From Bacillota bacterium (GTDB taxonomy: Bacteria > Bacillota > Clostridia > Lachnospirales > Anaerotignaceae): a stretch of 64,000 nt of DNA. Each line of letters begins with the position of its first letter. Position 1 is the first letter of the stretch. Shown here piece after piece: positions 25,180-33,016 of this stretch. The stretch covers positions 62,001 through 126,000 of the forward strand of contig JAETUG010000003.1 in assembly GCA_021768705.1 (NCBI GenBank). The letters are read 5' to 3'. The notes beneath the pieces were generated by a model. It saw only the letters and a program-made list of their open reading frames with translations. It was not told where the DNA came from and searched no databases. Position numbers and translations under genes: made by a program.

Positions 25180-25402
25180 AACTTCATAATGACTGCGTTG
25201 AAGAAGAGGAGTATCTGCGGAAGATTTTCAGAGAGCCATCGGTCGGTGCGAGGTGGCAGTCGGAACCAGAAAAGGGCACTTTGGAGCAGTATTCACAAGA
25301 GAGGGCCGGTGCAACCAGTATCGGTCAACGAGGGTGGAACCGCGGAAGAATTTTAAGGCTTTCGTCCCTTGCTTACCAGCGAGGGATGGAGGCTTTTACT
25401 AT
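25180..25402 (+). promoter_or_regulatory. T-box riboswitch (glycyl-tRNA responsive)
   Basis: The leader shows GAAGAAGAGGAGTA and AGAGAGCC...GGTGCGAGGTGGCAG of Stem I, and the T-box AGGGTGGAACCGCGG at 25331-25345, whose UGGA/antiterminator bulge pairs with an uncharged tRNA 3' end. A terminator follows (CGTCCCTTGC/GCGAGGGATG with T-run, about 25361-25400). Its position before glyS predicts tRNA-Gly sensing. I did not place the specifier codon with confidence. Confidence 0.9.
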
Positions 25403-25466
25403 TTATAGAAATCTTTCGTCCTTCGAAACTATCACTTATCACTTTCTTAGTTAGGAGGAATTTCAA

Positions 25467-26855
25467 ATGGCAGTAGAATCTATGGAAAAAATCGTAGCAT
25501 TGGCAAAAAACAGAGGTTTTGTATACCCCGGCTCCGAAATTTACGGCGGTCTGGCAAATACATGGGATTATGGCCCTCTGGGTGTGGAACTGAAAAACAA
25601 CATGAAAAAAGCATGGTGGAAAAAATTCATCCAGGAAAACCCCATGAACGTTGGTGTTGACTGTGCCATCCTGATGAACCCTCAGACATGGGTTGCTTCC
25701 GGTCACGTTGGCGGCTTCAGCGACCCTCTGATGGACTGCAAGGAATGTAAGGAACGTTTCCGTGCAGACAAGCTGATCGAAGAACACATGAAAGAACATG
25801 ATATGCCTGAAGTGGTTGTAGACGGCTGGACAAACGAGCAGATGAAAAAATTTGTGGACGACAACCAGGTGGTATGCCCTTCCTGCGGTGCTCATAATTT
25901 CACAGATATCCGTCAGTTCAACCTGATGTTCAAAACATTCCAGGGTGTTACAGAAGATGCGAAAAACCAGATTTATCTGCGTCCCGAAACAGCACAGGGT
26001 ATCTTCGTAAACTTCAAAAACGTACAGAGAACATCCAGAAAGAAACTGCCCTTCGGTATTGGTCAGATCGGTAAATCTTTCCGTAATGAAATCACACCCG
26101 GTAACTTCACATTCCGTACCAGAGAATTTGAACAGATGGAACTGGAATTCTTCTGCGAACCCGGTTCTGATCTGGAATGGCTGGATTACTGGAGAAAATA
26201 CTGCAGAGACTTCCTGCTGCACCTGAACATGACAGAAGAAAATATCAGGATGAGAGACCACTCTCCTGAAGAACTGTCTCACTACAGCAAAGGTACAACA
26301 GATATCGAATACAAATTCCCCTTTGGCTGGGGCGAACTGTGGGGCATTGCAGACAGAACAGATTATGACCTGACATGCCACCAGAACACAAGCGGCCAGG
26401 ATATGACATATTTTGATCAGGAAAAGAACGAAAAATATGTTCCTTACTGCATTGAACCTTCCGTTGGTGCTGACCGTGTGACACTGGCGTTCCTGTGTGA
26501 CGCTTATGACGAAGAAGAAGTAGGCGAAGGCGATGTCAGAACTGTTCTGCGTTTCCATCCCGCACTGGCACCTGTGAAAGCAGCGATCCTGCCTCTGAGC
26601 AAAAAGCTGGCTGCGCAGGCACAGGAAGTATACGCAATGATCGCAAAAGAATTCAACTGTGATTACGATGACGCCGGTTCTATCGGTAAGCGTTACAGAA
26701 GACAGGACGAAGTTGGTACTCCCTTCTGTATCACATATGACTTCGATTCCGTAGAAGACCAGTGTGTAACAGTACGTGACAGAGACACTATGGAACAGGT
26801 AAGAATGCCCATCGCTGATCTGGTATCCTACCTGAAAGAAAAAATGGAATTTTAA
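25467..26855 (+). CDS. glyS: Glycyl-tRNA synthetase, alpha2 type
   Basis: The 462-residue class II synthetase charges tRNA-Gly. It is the single-chain dimeric type ([35 protein letters not shown] opening), not the alpha2beta2 type. Motif 2 is [25 protein letters not shown] (about residue 204) and motif 3 [12 protein letters not shown] (about 331); CxxC pairs near residues 93 and 138 suggest a zinc insert. The C-terminal anticodon domain contains [17 protein letters not shown]. Codon choice is strongly biased, as expected of a highly expressed gene. Regulation is by the T-box leader. Confidence 0.97.
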   Translation: MAVESMEKIVALAKNRGFVYPGSEIYGGLANTWDYGPLGVELKNNMKKAWWKKFIQENPMNVGVDCAILMNPQTWVASGHVGGFSDPLMDCKECKERFRADKLIEEHMKEHDMPEVVVDGWTNEQMKKFVDDNQVVCPSCGAHNFTDIRQFNLMFKTFQGVTEDAKNQIYLRPETAQGIFVNFKNVQRTSRKKLPFGIGQIGKSFRNEITPGNFTFRTREFEQMELEFFCEPGSDLEWLDYWRKYCRDFLLHLNMTEENIRMRDHSPEELSHYSKGTTDIEYKFPFGWGELWGIADRTDYDLTCHQNTSGQDMTYFDQEKNEKYVPYCIEPSVGADRVTLAFLCDAYDEEEVGEGDVRTVLRFHPALAPVKAAILPLSKKLAAQAQEVYAMIAKEFNCDYDDAGSIGKRYRRQDEVGTPFCITYDFDSVEDQCVTVRDRDTMEQVRMPIADLVSYLKEKMEF

Positions 26856-26860
26856 GAAAA

Positions 26861-27058
26861 CCGTGGGACGCTGTCCCACACCCTGCGAGGAGACACCGCC
26901 CCCTCGACCCGGGTACGCCACAAAACTAACGTTTTGTGGAGAATAAAATGATTTGTTGAAAAAGGCTTGGGATTGCTCCCAAGTCTTTTTTGCGCCGCAG
27001 GCAAATAAGGGTGCAGGGAAATTATTTCCCTGCCAGGGTTTGGGACAGCGTCCCAAAG
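26861..27058 (+). repeat. Modular hairpin intergenic element B
   Basis: Hairpins in order: GTGGGAC-GCT-GTCCCAC (26863), an imperfect CGAGG...CCTCG (26886), CCACAAAAC-TAAC-GTTTTGTGG (26918), CTTGGGA-TTGC-TCCCAAG (26966), GCAGGGAAATTATTTCCCTGC (27013) and TTTGGGAC-AGC-GTCCCAAA (27039). Same module order as elements A, C and D, with different arm bases. It begins 6 bp after the glyS stop. Confidence 0.75.
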
Positions 27059-27089
27059 ATATGGTATAATGGGAAACGAGGTGAATGAT

Positions 27090-27764
27090 ATGAAAAGATT
27101 TGAAGGCTTTTTGCCGGAAACCATAGATTTCCTCTGGGAACTGAGGATGAACAACAGCAAAGAATGGATGGACCAGAATCGGGACCGCTACAAAGCTGTG
27201 CTGAAAGACCCCTTCGATAAATTTGCGGCAGACCTGGCAGAGCTGAGTCCCTTATTCTGCGGAAAAAAGATGAATTACTCCGTTGCCCGTATCAATCGGG
27301 ATATCCGCTATAGTAAGGATAAAAGCCCTTACCGCTCCTGTCGCTGGGCGGTGCTGTATGATGAAAAGCTCCGTGGTACGGAATGGAAGCTGCGCCCTAC
27401 CTTCTATTTTGAATTGCAGCCGGAGGGCTTCGTTCATGGAATGGGCTTTTGGCATGCAACACCTGCATATTTGACGGCATACCGCAAAAAGATCGACAGC
27501 AACCCTGCGGCTTTCCTGCGGATCGCCAAAAAAGTGGAGAAAGACCCCTTGTTCCGACTGGAAGGGGAAGATTATAAAAAGATCAAAAACGACACCCTAG
27601 ACCCGCTGGCGCAAAGCTGGTATAAAAAGAAGGATATCGTGATCTGTACCAGAAGTGGCATGGAGGATATCCTCTTTACCCCTGAACTGCCCCAATATCT
27701 GGCGGAGGAATGGAGCAGACTGAAAGGGCTGTATGCATTTCTGGAAGAGATCGAAGCGGAATAA
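27090..27764 (+). CDS. DUF2461 domain-containing protein
   Basis: The 224-residue protein matches DUF2461 (YP-style): FLPETIDFLWELRMNNSKEWMDQNRDRYK at the N-terminus, then the ARINRDIRYSKDKSPYRSC segment and a YFELQPEGFVHGMGFW strand. The family is widespread but has no known function; no catalytic site is evident. The ATG at 27090 follows GAGGTG. TATAAT at 27065 could be the -10 of its own promoter, which would lie at the edge of element B. A strong terminator follows. Confidence 0.88.
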   Translation: MKRFEGFLPETIDFLWELRMNNSKEWMDQNRDRYKAVLKDPFDKFAADLAELSPLFCGKKMNYSVARINRDIRYSKDKSPYRSCRWAVLYDEKLRGTEWKLRPTFYFELQPEGFVHGMGFWHATPAYLTAYRKKIDSNPAAFLRIAKKVEKDPLFRLEGEDYKKIKNDTLDPLAQSWYKKKDIVICTRSGMEDILFTPELPQYLAEEWSRLKGLYAFLEEIEAE

Positions 27765-27802
27765 AAAAATCCCCTGTATCGAAAAGAGCAGGGGATTTTT
27801 TT
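27765..27802 (+). terminator. Terminator after the DUF2461 gene
   Basis: AAAAATCCCCTG/CAGGGGATTTTT, 12-bp stem with T-run; symmetrical enough to work in both directions. Confidence 0.88.
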
Positions 27803-27859
27803 AGTTGCGCTTTTTTGCAAAACGGACGAAGGGGGTAGGTGTGAGATTGTTTCCTTTCA

Positions 27860-28200
27860 TCGGCGTGAAATGCAAGTTCTCGAAACTCCGATTTCATGAC
27901 CTTGTGCCCAGTGGGGCGAAAATGGCGGTTGGGCAAACCTGGTGACTAGCTCTAAATTCATGGCTCCAGAACTTCGATTTCATGACCTTGCGCCCAGTGG
28001 GGCGAAAATGGCGGTTGGACAAACTTAGGGCGCGCCCATTTGGAACTGTTTCGGCAAAACAGAAAAAACCTCTCTTTACTTTTTTTGAAAAAAAGTAACA
28101 AAAAACTCGGGAACCTTCCGTATGGTTCCCGAACCCTCTAACGGTCTAAGGGGAACAAAGTTCCCCTTAGATATCCCTTCCCTACGATGCCTGAAACGGC
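27860..28200 (+). repeat. Left inverted arm of the XRE/Cys-protein island
   Basis: No gene is seen in this roughly 450-bp gap. It contains two tandem copies (about 27884-27936 and 27970-28024) of a CGATTTCATGACCTTG...GGTTGGACAAAC unit, a CTTTACTTTTTTT/AAAAAAAGTAA hairpin, GGGAACC...GGTTCCC (28109) and AAGGGGAAC-AAA-GTTCCCCTT (28149). The arm reappears in inverted orientation at 28770-29160; 27933-27971 and 29052-29090 are perfectly complementary over 39 nt. Confidence 0.8.
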
Positions 28201-28260
28201 ATGGAGAAAAGCGGCGCAGTGCGCCTAAAAGTAAGTGGCTCATTTTTAGAGTCACTCTTG

Positions 28261-28485
28261 TTATTTTTTTGGAAATTTTGCTTTTACATCACTGACACCG
28301 CAAATATAGTTCAAGTCTACATCATAATATTCAGCAAGGATGATTATACTTTCCAAAGGAATACGTGTTTTGCCTAATTCATAGTCAGAATACGTTTTCT
28401 GTCCAATATGAAGAAGTTCGGCAATTTGATGTTGTTTCAAATCATTATCTTCTCTCAATGCACGAATTCTTTCATTATATTTCAT
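28261..28485 (-). CDS. Small XRE-family (Cro/CI-type) transcriptional regulator
   Basis: The 74-residue protein is essentially one helix-turn-helix domain: IRALREDNDLKQHQIAELLHIGQKTYSDYELGKTRIPLESIIILAEYYDVDLNYICG. Such minimal Cro/CI proteins act as dimers on short palindromes and are typical of phages, integrative elements and toxin-antitoxin loci. It is divergent from the small Cys-rich gene at 28575, with two palindromes between (28513-28552) that would fit auto-regulation. Base composition is more AT-rich than the surrounding housekeeping genes, which fits a foreign origin. It lies inside an inverted-repeat island. Confidence 0.88.
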   Translation of the reverse strand: MKYNERIRALREDNDLKQHQIAELLHIGQKTYSDYELGKTRIPLESIIILAEYYDVDLNYICGVSDVKAKFPKK

Positions 28486-28512
28486 ACAGCATCACCATTT
28501 TTAAGATGCCAC

Positions 28513-28552
28513 AGAGTTTAAAACTCTATTGCATTTAAGAGTTATAAACTCT
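28513..28552. promoter_or_regulatory. Twin palindromic operator-like sites
   Basis: AGAGTTTAAAACTCT (28513-28527) and AGAGTTATAAACTCT (28538-28552) share AGAGTT/AACTCT arms around AT-rich centres, 25 bp apart centre to centre, between the divergent XRE gene and the Cys-rich gene. They are the obvious candidate binding sites for the XRE protein. Confidence 0.65.
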
Positions 28553-28574
28553 AAAATATATATGAGGTGAGTTT

Positions 28575-28769
28575 ATGAGTATCAAATCTTGTGAAAATCT
28601 TTTTTGTATTTATTGGGAAGAAAACCAATGTATATTAAACAACATTTCTTTGGATGTGCAAGGGAATTGTCAAGACTGTATCTATGTAGATCTGAAGAAA
28701 ATAACTTTAACAGAGGCAAGAAAACAAATGCGCCAAAAGTTGGAATCCTCTTACCGAGATTCCATTTAA
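28575..28769 (+). CDS. Small Cys-rich protein of unknown function
   Basis: The 64-residue protein starts after GAGGTG. Five cysteines (6, 11, 19, 32, 35) in the pattern C-x4-C-x7-C-x12-C-x2-C occupy the first 35 residues, with NISLDVQGNCQDCIYV before a charged helix (LTEARKQMRQKLESSY). This looks like a small zinc- or metal-binding fold; no catalytic motif is visible. I do not recognise a family with certainty. It diverges from a single-domain XRE regulator across twin palindromes, inside an inverted-repeat island, so it may be the regulated cargo. Confidence 0.65.
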   Translation: MSIKSCENLFCIYWEENQCILNNISLDVQGNCQDCIYVDLKKITLTEARKQMRQKLESSYRDSI

Positions 28770-29160
28770 AAAGGCAGCCTTTCCATACAGAGGGCAAACT
28801 TTGCCGAAAAGGCACTTTATACTGCCCGAAGGGCTTGTAGGGAGGGGTGTTTCGAGGGGAACATCGTTCCCCTTGAATCCCATGGAGGGTCTGGGAACCT
28901 TGGACGTGGTTCCCAGGCTTTTTGTTACTTTTTGTGCGCAAAAAGTAAGGAAGGGTCTTTTGGTTTTGCCGATGTAGTTCCAAATGGGCGTGCCCCTGGT
29001 TTGTCCAACCGCTATTTTCGCCCCATTGGGCGCAAGTCTGTGAAATTGGATTTCTGGAGCCATGAATTTAGAGCTAGTCACCAGGTTTGCACAAGCCTAG
29101 CTTTCGCCCAACTGGGCGCAGTTCGATATCTTTGGATTTTTGAGAACTTGAATTTAGTTC
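28770..29160 (-). repeat. Right inverted arm of the XRE/Cys-protein island
   Basis: The reverse complement follows the left arm in order: tandem units with GGTTGGACAAAC, GCCCATTTGGAACT, a TTACTTTTTG/CAAAAAGTAA hairpin (about 28924-28949), GGGAACC...GGTTCCC (28893) and AGGGGAAC...GTTCCCCT (28855). Further hairpins (GCAAACTTTGC, GGGC...GCCC) continue inward. No gene is seen in this roughly 440-bp gap apart from this arm and the mecA terminator. Confidence 0.8.
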
Positions 29161-29186
29161 CGATGCTCTCCCCATTTTCACAAACA

Positions 29187-29212
29187 AAAAAGACCACAAA
29201 TGTGGTCTTTTC
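29187..29212 (-). terminator. Terminator of mecA
   Basis: AAAAGACCACA/TGTGGTCTTTT stem with 2-nt loop at the 3' end of the minus-strand mecA gene. Confidence 0.82.
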
Positions 29213-29214
29213 CC

Positions 29215-29865
29215 TTATCCAAAAGTTTTTGCCAGTGCCTTCACGGCCTTATCCCCAATGATGGTTTCCCCATGCTCCAGGAGATAATATTTCGCCAGGG
29301 GCGTAGATACGTGCTTCTGACCGTATTCCTTTAATACCAGTTCCAGTTCTTCAGAAGATTCCTCCGCAGTGTATGTATCCCCCTGCAGGACAAGGAAATA
29401 CTTGTTTTCGTTTTTGTAAACAGCGCTTTCCCCTTTGAATGTGCCGTCCAGACGCAGGCTTACGCTGATAACGTCATCCAGTGCGGGGAAGGAATAGATA
29501 AGGATATCGGAATTCTGTTCCTCCGTATGCTCCATAGTATCCATGGGTTTCTTCTTCCAGCGGCGCATTTCCTGTGCCTGACTGAGCAGATCGCCCCCTG
29601 TTTTTGCGCTTTTGTCTTTGTTGGTTACCTTTGTTACGATGATCATGATGCCGTCTGCCCCGGAGGGAACAGCTTCCACCATCAGCGGTGTGTTTTCGGA
29701 AATAAAATCCGATTCATCCAAGGCCTGTTCCATGATGTCACGGAACAGCTTCTGGGTCTTTTCGGATGGCGTGATGAGATCCTCCAGCTGGATATCTCTT
29801 TCCTTCAAGTCATCTTTTGTCAGCGTCAGTTTCAGCTGGTTTTCGCTGATTCTTTCTATTTTCAT
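29215..29865 (-). CDS. mecA: Adaptor protein MecA (negative regulator of competence)
   Basis: The 216-residue protein matches MecA, the adaptor that delivers substrates such as ComK to the ClpC-ClpP protease. The N-terminal domain (MKIERISENQLKLTLTKDDLKERDI) and the C-terminal ferredoxin-like domain (ILIYSFPALDDVISVSLRL...SSELYKNENKYFLVL-like strand order) are recognisable, linked by a charged stretch (KDKSAKTGG...RRWKKKPMD). Start ATG at 29865 follows AAGGGAG. It is monocistronic with its own promoter and terminator. Substrates in this organism are unknown. Confidence 0.88.
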   Translation of the reverse strand: MKIERISENQLKLTLTKDDLKERDIQLEDLITPSEKTQKLFRDIMEQALDESDFISENTPLMVEAVPSGADGIMIIVTKVTNKDKSAKTGGDLLSQAQEMRRWKKKPMDTMEHTEEQNSDILIYSFPALDDVISVSLRLDGTFKGESAVYKNENKYFLVLQGDTYTAEESSEELELVLKEYGQKHVSTPLAKYYLLEHGETIIGDKAVKALAKTFG

Positions 29866-29938
29866 GGTATCACTCCCTTATGTTTTCACAAGGAAACGGT
29901 CAATTTTATCACTATACAATCTTCTGGATTTATAGTAT

Positions 29939-29967
29939 AGTATATGCAATTGGCGAAGAGATGTAAA
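29939..29967 (-). promoter_or_regulatory. Promoter of mecA (minus strand)
   Basis: On the minus strand TTTACA and TATACT are separated by 17 bp, about 75 bp before the mecA start. Confidence 0.65.
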
Positions 29968-30031
29968 GAGGAGAAAGCCGCCAAAGTTTTTAAAATTTTG
30001 TGAACAAACCAAGGAAACGGAGGAGGATAAA

Positions 30032-31648
30032 GTGAAAAAATCACGTTCGATTCTCATGATTTTGACCCTGCTCATCTGGGCAGGAATGTTTTATTATTAT
30101 TTACCTGCTTTGAATATCCATGCGCAGGAAAGCTGGATGTTTTTTGTTGTGGTCATTGCCGTTGGACTGGTGCTGAATTTCTGGCCGATCTTCAAGGTAC
30201 TGTTTCTGGTGAGAAACGGCGACGCTGTGGAGCGAGGCGAAAGATGGAAAACAGCGAAACGCCTGCTGGCAGTTCCTGTTGCCCTCTGTATCGTTTATGG
30301 CGTGGGTACGCTGTTGTCCTCTCCCATTTTGCGGGCATCGGCTTACCATCAGTTGTTGGATGTGCAGACGGGGGATTTTGCCAATGACATCCATGAGGTG
30401 GATTATGACAAGATTCCTATTTTGGACAGCGATTCTGCCGCAAAGCTGGCGGAACGGGAAATGGGCAGCATGGTAGATATGGTATCCCAGTATGAGGTCA
30501 GCCCTTATTTTAACCAGATCAATTATCAGAATAAGCCTGTCCGTGTGACCCCTCTGCAGTATGGGGATATCATCAAATGGGTGACCAACCGAAGTACCGG
30601 TATCCCTGCTTATATCAGCATTGATATGACCACCCAGGATGTAGACCTCATCAAGCTGGAAGAGGGCATCAAGATTTCTCCCTTTGAGCATTTCGGCAGA
30701 AACCTGAATCGCTATATCCGTTTCCGTTATCCCACAGCCATGATCCATTCCTATAATTTTGAGATCAATGACGAGGGCGTGCCCTACTGGGTATGCGCTG
30801 TGGAAGATAAGACCATCGGTCTTTTTGGCGGTACGGATATCAAAGGGGCTATCATCATCAATGCCGCCACCGGCGAACATCAGTATTATGATGTAGCAGA
30901 CGTACCCACATGGGTCGATAAGGTATATGATTCTGCCCTGCTGGTAGAACAGTATGATTATTATGGTACTTTGAAGAATGGTTTTATCAACAGCATCTTT
31001 GGGCAGAGGGGCTGTCTGAAGTCCACAGAGGGCTATAACTATATCGCCTTGGATGATGACGTTTGGGTATACACCGGCGTGACTTCCATCGGCGGCGACG
31101 AATCCAATGTCGGCTTTGTCCTGATGAATTCCCGTACCAAGGAAACGAAATATTATCAGATTTCCGGTGCCAAGGAAATTTCCGCCATGTCCTCGGCGGA
31201 GGGGCAGGTACAGCATTTGAATTATGTGGCAACCTTCCCCATCCTGTTGAATATTGCCGATGAACCTACCTATTTCCTTTCTCTGAAGGATAATGCAGGG
31301 TTGGTTAAGAAATACGCTATGGTCAATATCCAGAAATATCAGATCGTAGCCATTGGGGATACTGTTGCGGAATGTGAAAAGGTTTACCGCAATCTGATGG
31401 CAGGCAGTGGCATCGAAACGGTGGATACCTCCAAAGCCCAGACCATCACTGGTACCATCACCATGATGAAGGATATCGTATCCGAGGGGAACACCTACTG
31501 GTATCTGATGCTGGAAGGCAATGAAGCCTTGTTCGAGGCAAAAGCCAAGGATAACCTGGAAATCCTGAAAAAACAGGTTGGCAGCAGCGTGACACTGGAA
31601 TATGTACCCCAGTCCGCCGATGTGAATGCGATCATTTCTGCGAAATAA
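30032..31648 (+). CDS. Membrane-anchored protein of unknown function
   Basis: I do not recognise this 538-residue protein. Three hydrophobic segments (about 7-24, 37-56 and 78-100) are followed by a single extracytoplasmic region of more than 430 residues. That region has repeated beta-type segments such as YWVCAVEDKTIGLFGGTDIKGAIIINAATGEHQYYDVADVP, which resembles the PepSY-like pattern of describing a value carried between strands, and a C-terminal small domain (QTITGTITMMKDIVSEGNTYWYLMLEGNEALFEAK) of OB-like appearance. Start ATG/GTG region follows GGAGG. It is monocistronic and ends in a long hairpin terminator. No catalytic residues were identified. Confidence 0.75.
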   Translation: MKKSRSILMILTLLIWAGMFYYYLPALNIHAQESWMFFVVVIAVGLVLNFWPIFKVLFLVRNGDAVERGERWKTAKRLLAVPVALCIVYGVGTLLSSPILRASAYHQLLDVQTGDFANDIHEVDYDKIPILDSDSAAKLAEREMGSMVDMVSQYEVSPYFNQINYQNKPVRVTPLQYGDIIKWVTNRSTGIPAYISIDMTTQDVDLIKLEEGIKISPFEHFGRNLNRYIRFRYPTAMIHSYNFEINDEGVPYWVCAVEDKTIGLFGGTDIKGAIIINAATGEHQYYDVADVPTWVDKVYDSALLVEQYDYYGTLKNGFINSIFGQRGCLKSTEGYNYIALDDDVWVYTGVTSIGGDESNVGFVLMNSRTKETKYYQISGAKEISAMSSAEGQVQHLNYVATFPILLNIADEPTYFLSLKDNAGLVKKYAMVNIQKYQIVAIGDTVAECEKVYRNLMAGSGIETVDTSKAQTITGTITMMKDIVSEGNTYWYLMLEGNEALFEAKAKDNLEILKKQVGSSVTLEYVPQSADVNAIISAK

Positions 31649-31690
31649 GAACAGTTTTTCGCTGTGGCTGAACGCCAAATAGAAGCATAA

Positions 31691-31732
31691 AAAAGCAGAT
31701 TTTTGAAACGATAGTTTCAAAAATCTGCTTTT
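31691..31732 (+). terminator. Long-stem terminator
   Basis: A perfect 19-bp stem (31691-31709 with 31714-31732) and 4-nt loop GATA, with A- and T-rich ends. Confidence 0.88.
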
Positions 31733-31788
31733 CTTGCTTCTGCATGGCTAGACATTTCTTACAAATCTTTGAATTTCCGCCCCTCTGG

Positions 31789-31817
31789 TTGACACTTTCG
31801 AAAGAAGAATGTAAAAT
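31789..31817 (+). promoter_or_regulatory. Promoter of the LysM-rho unit
   Basis: TTGACA and TAAAAT with exact 17-bp spacing, 72 bp before the LysM gene. Confidence 0.78.
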
Positions 31818-31888
31818 AATTAAGATAAAATGCGATTTTTGTGTGAAACTGAAATATTTTCAGAGAAATATATTTTGGAGGTAATAAC

Positions 31889-33001
31889 ATGAGCGATGAT
31901 AGATTTGATAACACAAAGGGCTCCAGAGGTTTGAGCGATACAGACAAAGGCTATTATGAAGATCTGTATAACGACCTGCCCAAGGAAGTCGTAGATATCC
32001 TGATGCAGACCCACCCCCTGATGGGCAAGAACGACGACACAGAAGCAACCGCATACCGTGCCCGCCGTCCCCAGAGAAGAGAGGATGTGGAAGAAGTCAG
32101 AGAAGCAAGAATGCAGCAGGTAAGCGACGAGATCAACCAAGTGAGCAGAGCGCCTCAGCAGGAAGGGGAACCCACTCGCTATGTTTCCCGCCGTGCAAGA
32201 AATACAGGCATTGTATCCGAAGATCTGGATGGGATGCATACTTCCGCATCTGCTGGGAATACAATGAATCAGGACGACTATGATGACGGTATCCAGTATG
32301 TCAGCGTGATCCCTGCCCGCAAAAAATCCAAAATTGTGGAAGAAGTGACCCTGCAGACAACGGCAGCCCCTGCAAAACGCGGCAGAAAATCCAGAAAAGA
32401 AAAAGACCCCATGCCTTTTGAAGATATGGGCAGAGATGCAAGGGACAACCGCCCTCGCTATGAAGACCTGGATTTTGAAGAAAGAGCAAAACAGGAGCAT
32501 CTGGACAGTCTCTATGATGATGATTACGATGAGGACGATTTTGGCGGCGGCAAAAGCAAACTGGCCATCATCTTGGGCGTCGTTGCCCTGGTTTTGATCA
32601 TTTTCCTGATCTTCCGTACCGTAAGCCTGAACAGCAAGCTGGAAGAAGCGCAGAATCAGCTGACCCAGTCGGAGGAATACAAAACAAAATATGAAGATAT
32701 CCAGCTGGAAAAAATGCAGCTGGAAGAAGAATTGGATAGTCTGAAAAACCCTAATGGCAGCACAGAAAAGACTGACGGAGAAGACGGAGATGCAAAGGAG
32801 GACGATGAAAGCAGCACGACAGCATCCTCTACAACCAACGGCTCCACAACGGAATATACTGTACAGGATGGCGATACAGCTTGGAAGCTTGCACAGAAAT
32901 TCTTGGGCAACGGCGCAGAATATCAGAAGATCCTGGATGCCAACGGCATGAAGGAAAGCGATTCTCTGAAACCCGGCAGCAAAATCAAGATTCCTAAATA
33001 A
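31889..33001 (+). CDS. Single-pass membrane protein with C-terminal LysM domain
   Basis: The 370-residue protein has a charged, low-complexity cytoplasmic N-terminal half of about 225 residues, one transmembrane helix (LAIILGVVALVLIIFLIF), a coiled coil (LEEAQNQLTQSEEYKTKYEDIQLEKMQLEEELDSL), a Ser/Thr-rich spacer, and a terminal LysM domain (YTVQDGDTAWKLAQKFLGNGAEYQKILDANGM...LKPGSKIKIP, about 320-370) that should bind peptidoglycan. The type II orientation puts LysM outside. The function of the cytoplasmic half is unknown. It has its own promoter, and rho follows after 15 bp, so they may be co-transcribed. Confidence 0.87.
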   Translation: MSDDRFDNTKGSRGLSDTDKGYYEDLYNDLPKEVVDILMQTHPLMGKNDDTEATAYRARRPQRREDVEEVREARMQQVSDEINQVSRAPQQEGEPTRYVSRRARNTGIVSEDLDGMHTSASAGNTMNQDDYDDGIQYVSVIPARKKSKIVEEVTLQTTAAPAKRGRKSRKEKDPMPFEDMGRDARDNRPRYEDLDFEERAKQEHLDSLYDDDYDEDDFGGGKSKLAIILGVVALVLIIFLIFRTVSLNSKLEEAQNQLTQSEEYKTKYEDIQLEKMQLEEELDSLKNPNGSTEKTDGEDGDAKEDDESSTTASSTTNGSTTEYTVQDGDTAWKLAQKFLGNGAEYQKILDANGMKESDSLKPGSKIKIPK

Positions 33002-33016
33002 GAACAGGAGAATAGC

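Noticed and set aside
25353..27056. 567-residue minus-strand frame across the T-box leader and glyS
   Set aside because: It overlaps a clear riboswitch and synthetase gene; Phe/Cys-rich translation without motifs.
27884..28024. Tandem units in the left arm as a CRISPR or as iterons of a plasmid origin
   Set aside because: Only two units per arm with no replication gene; the inverted arm structure explains them better.
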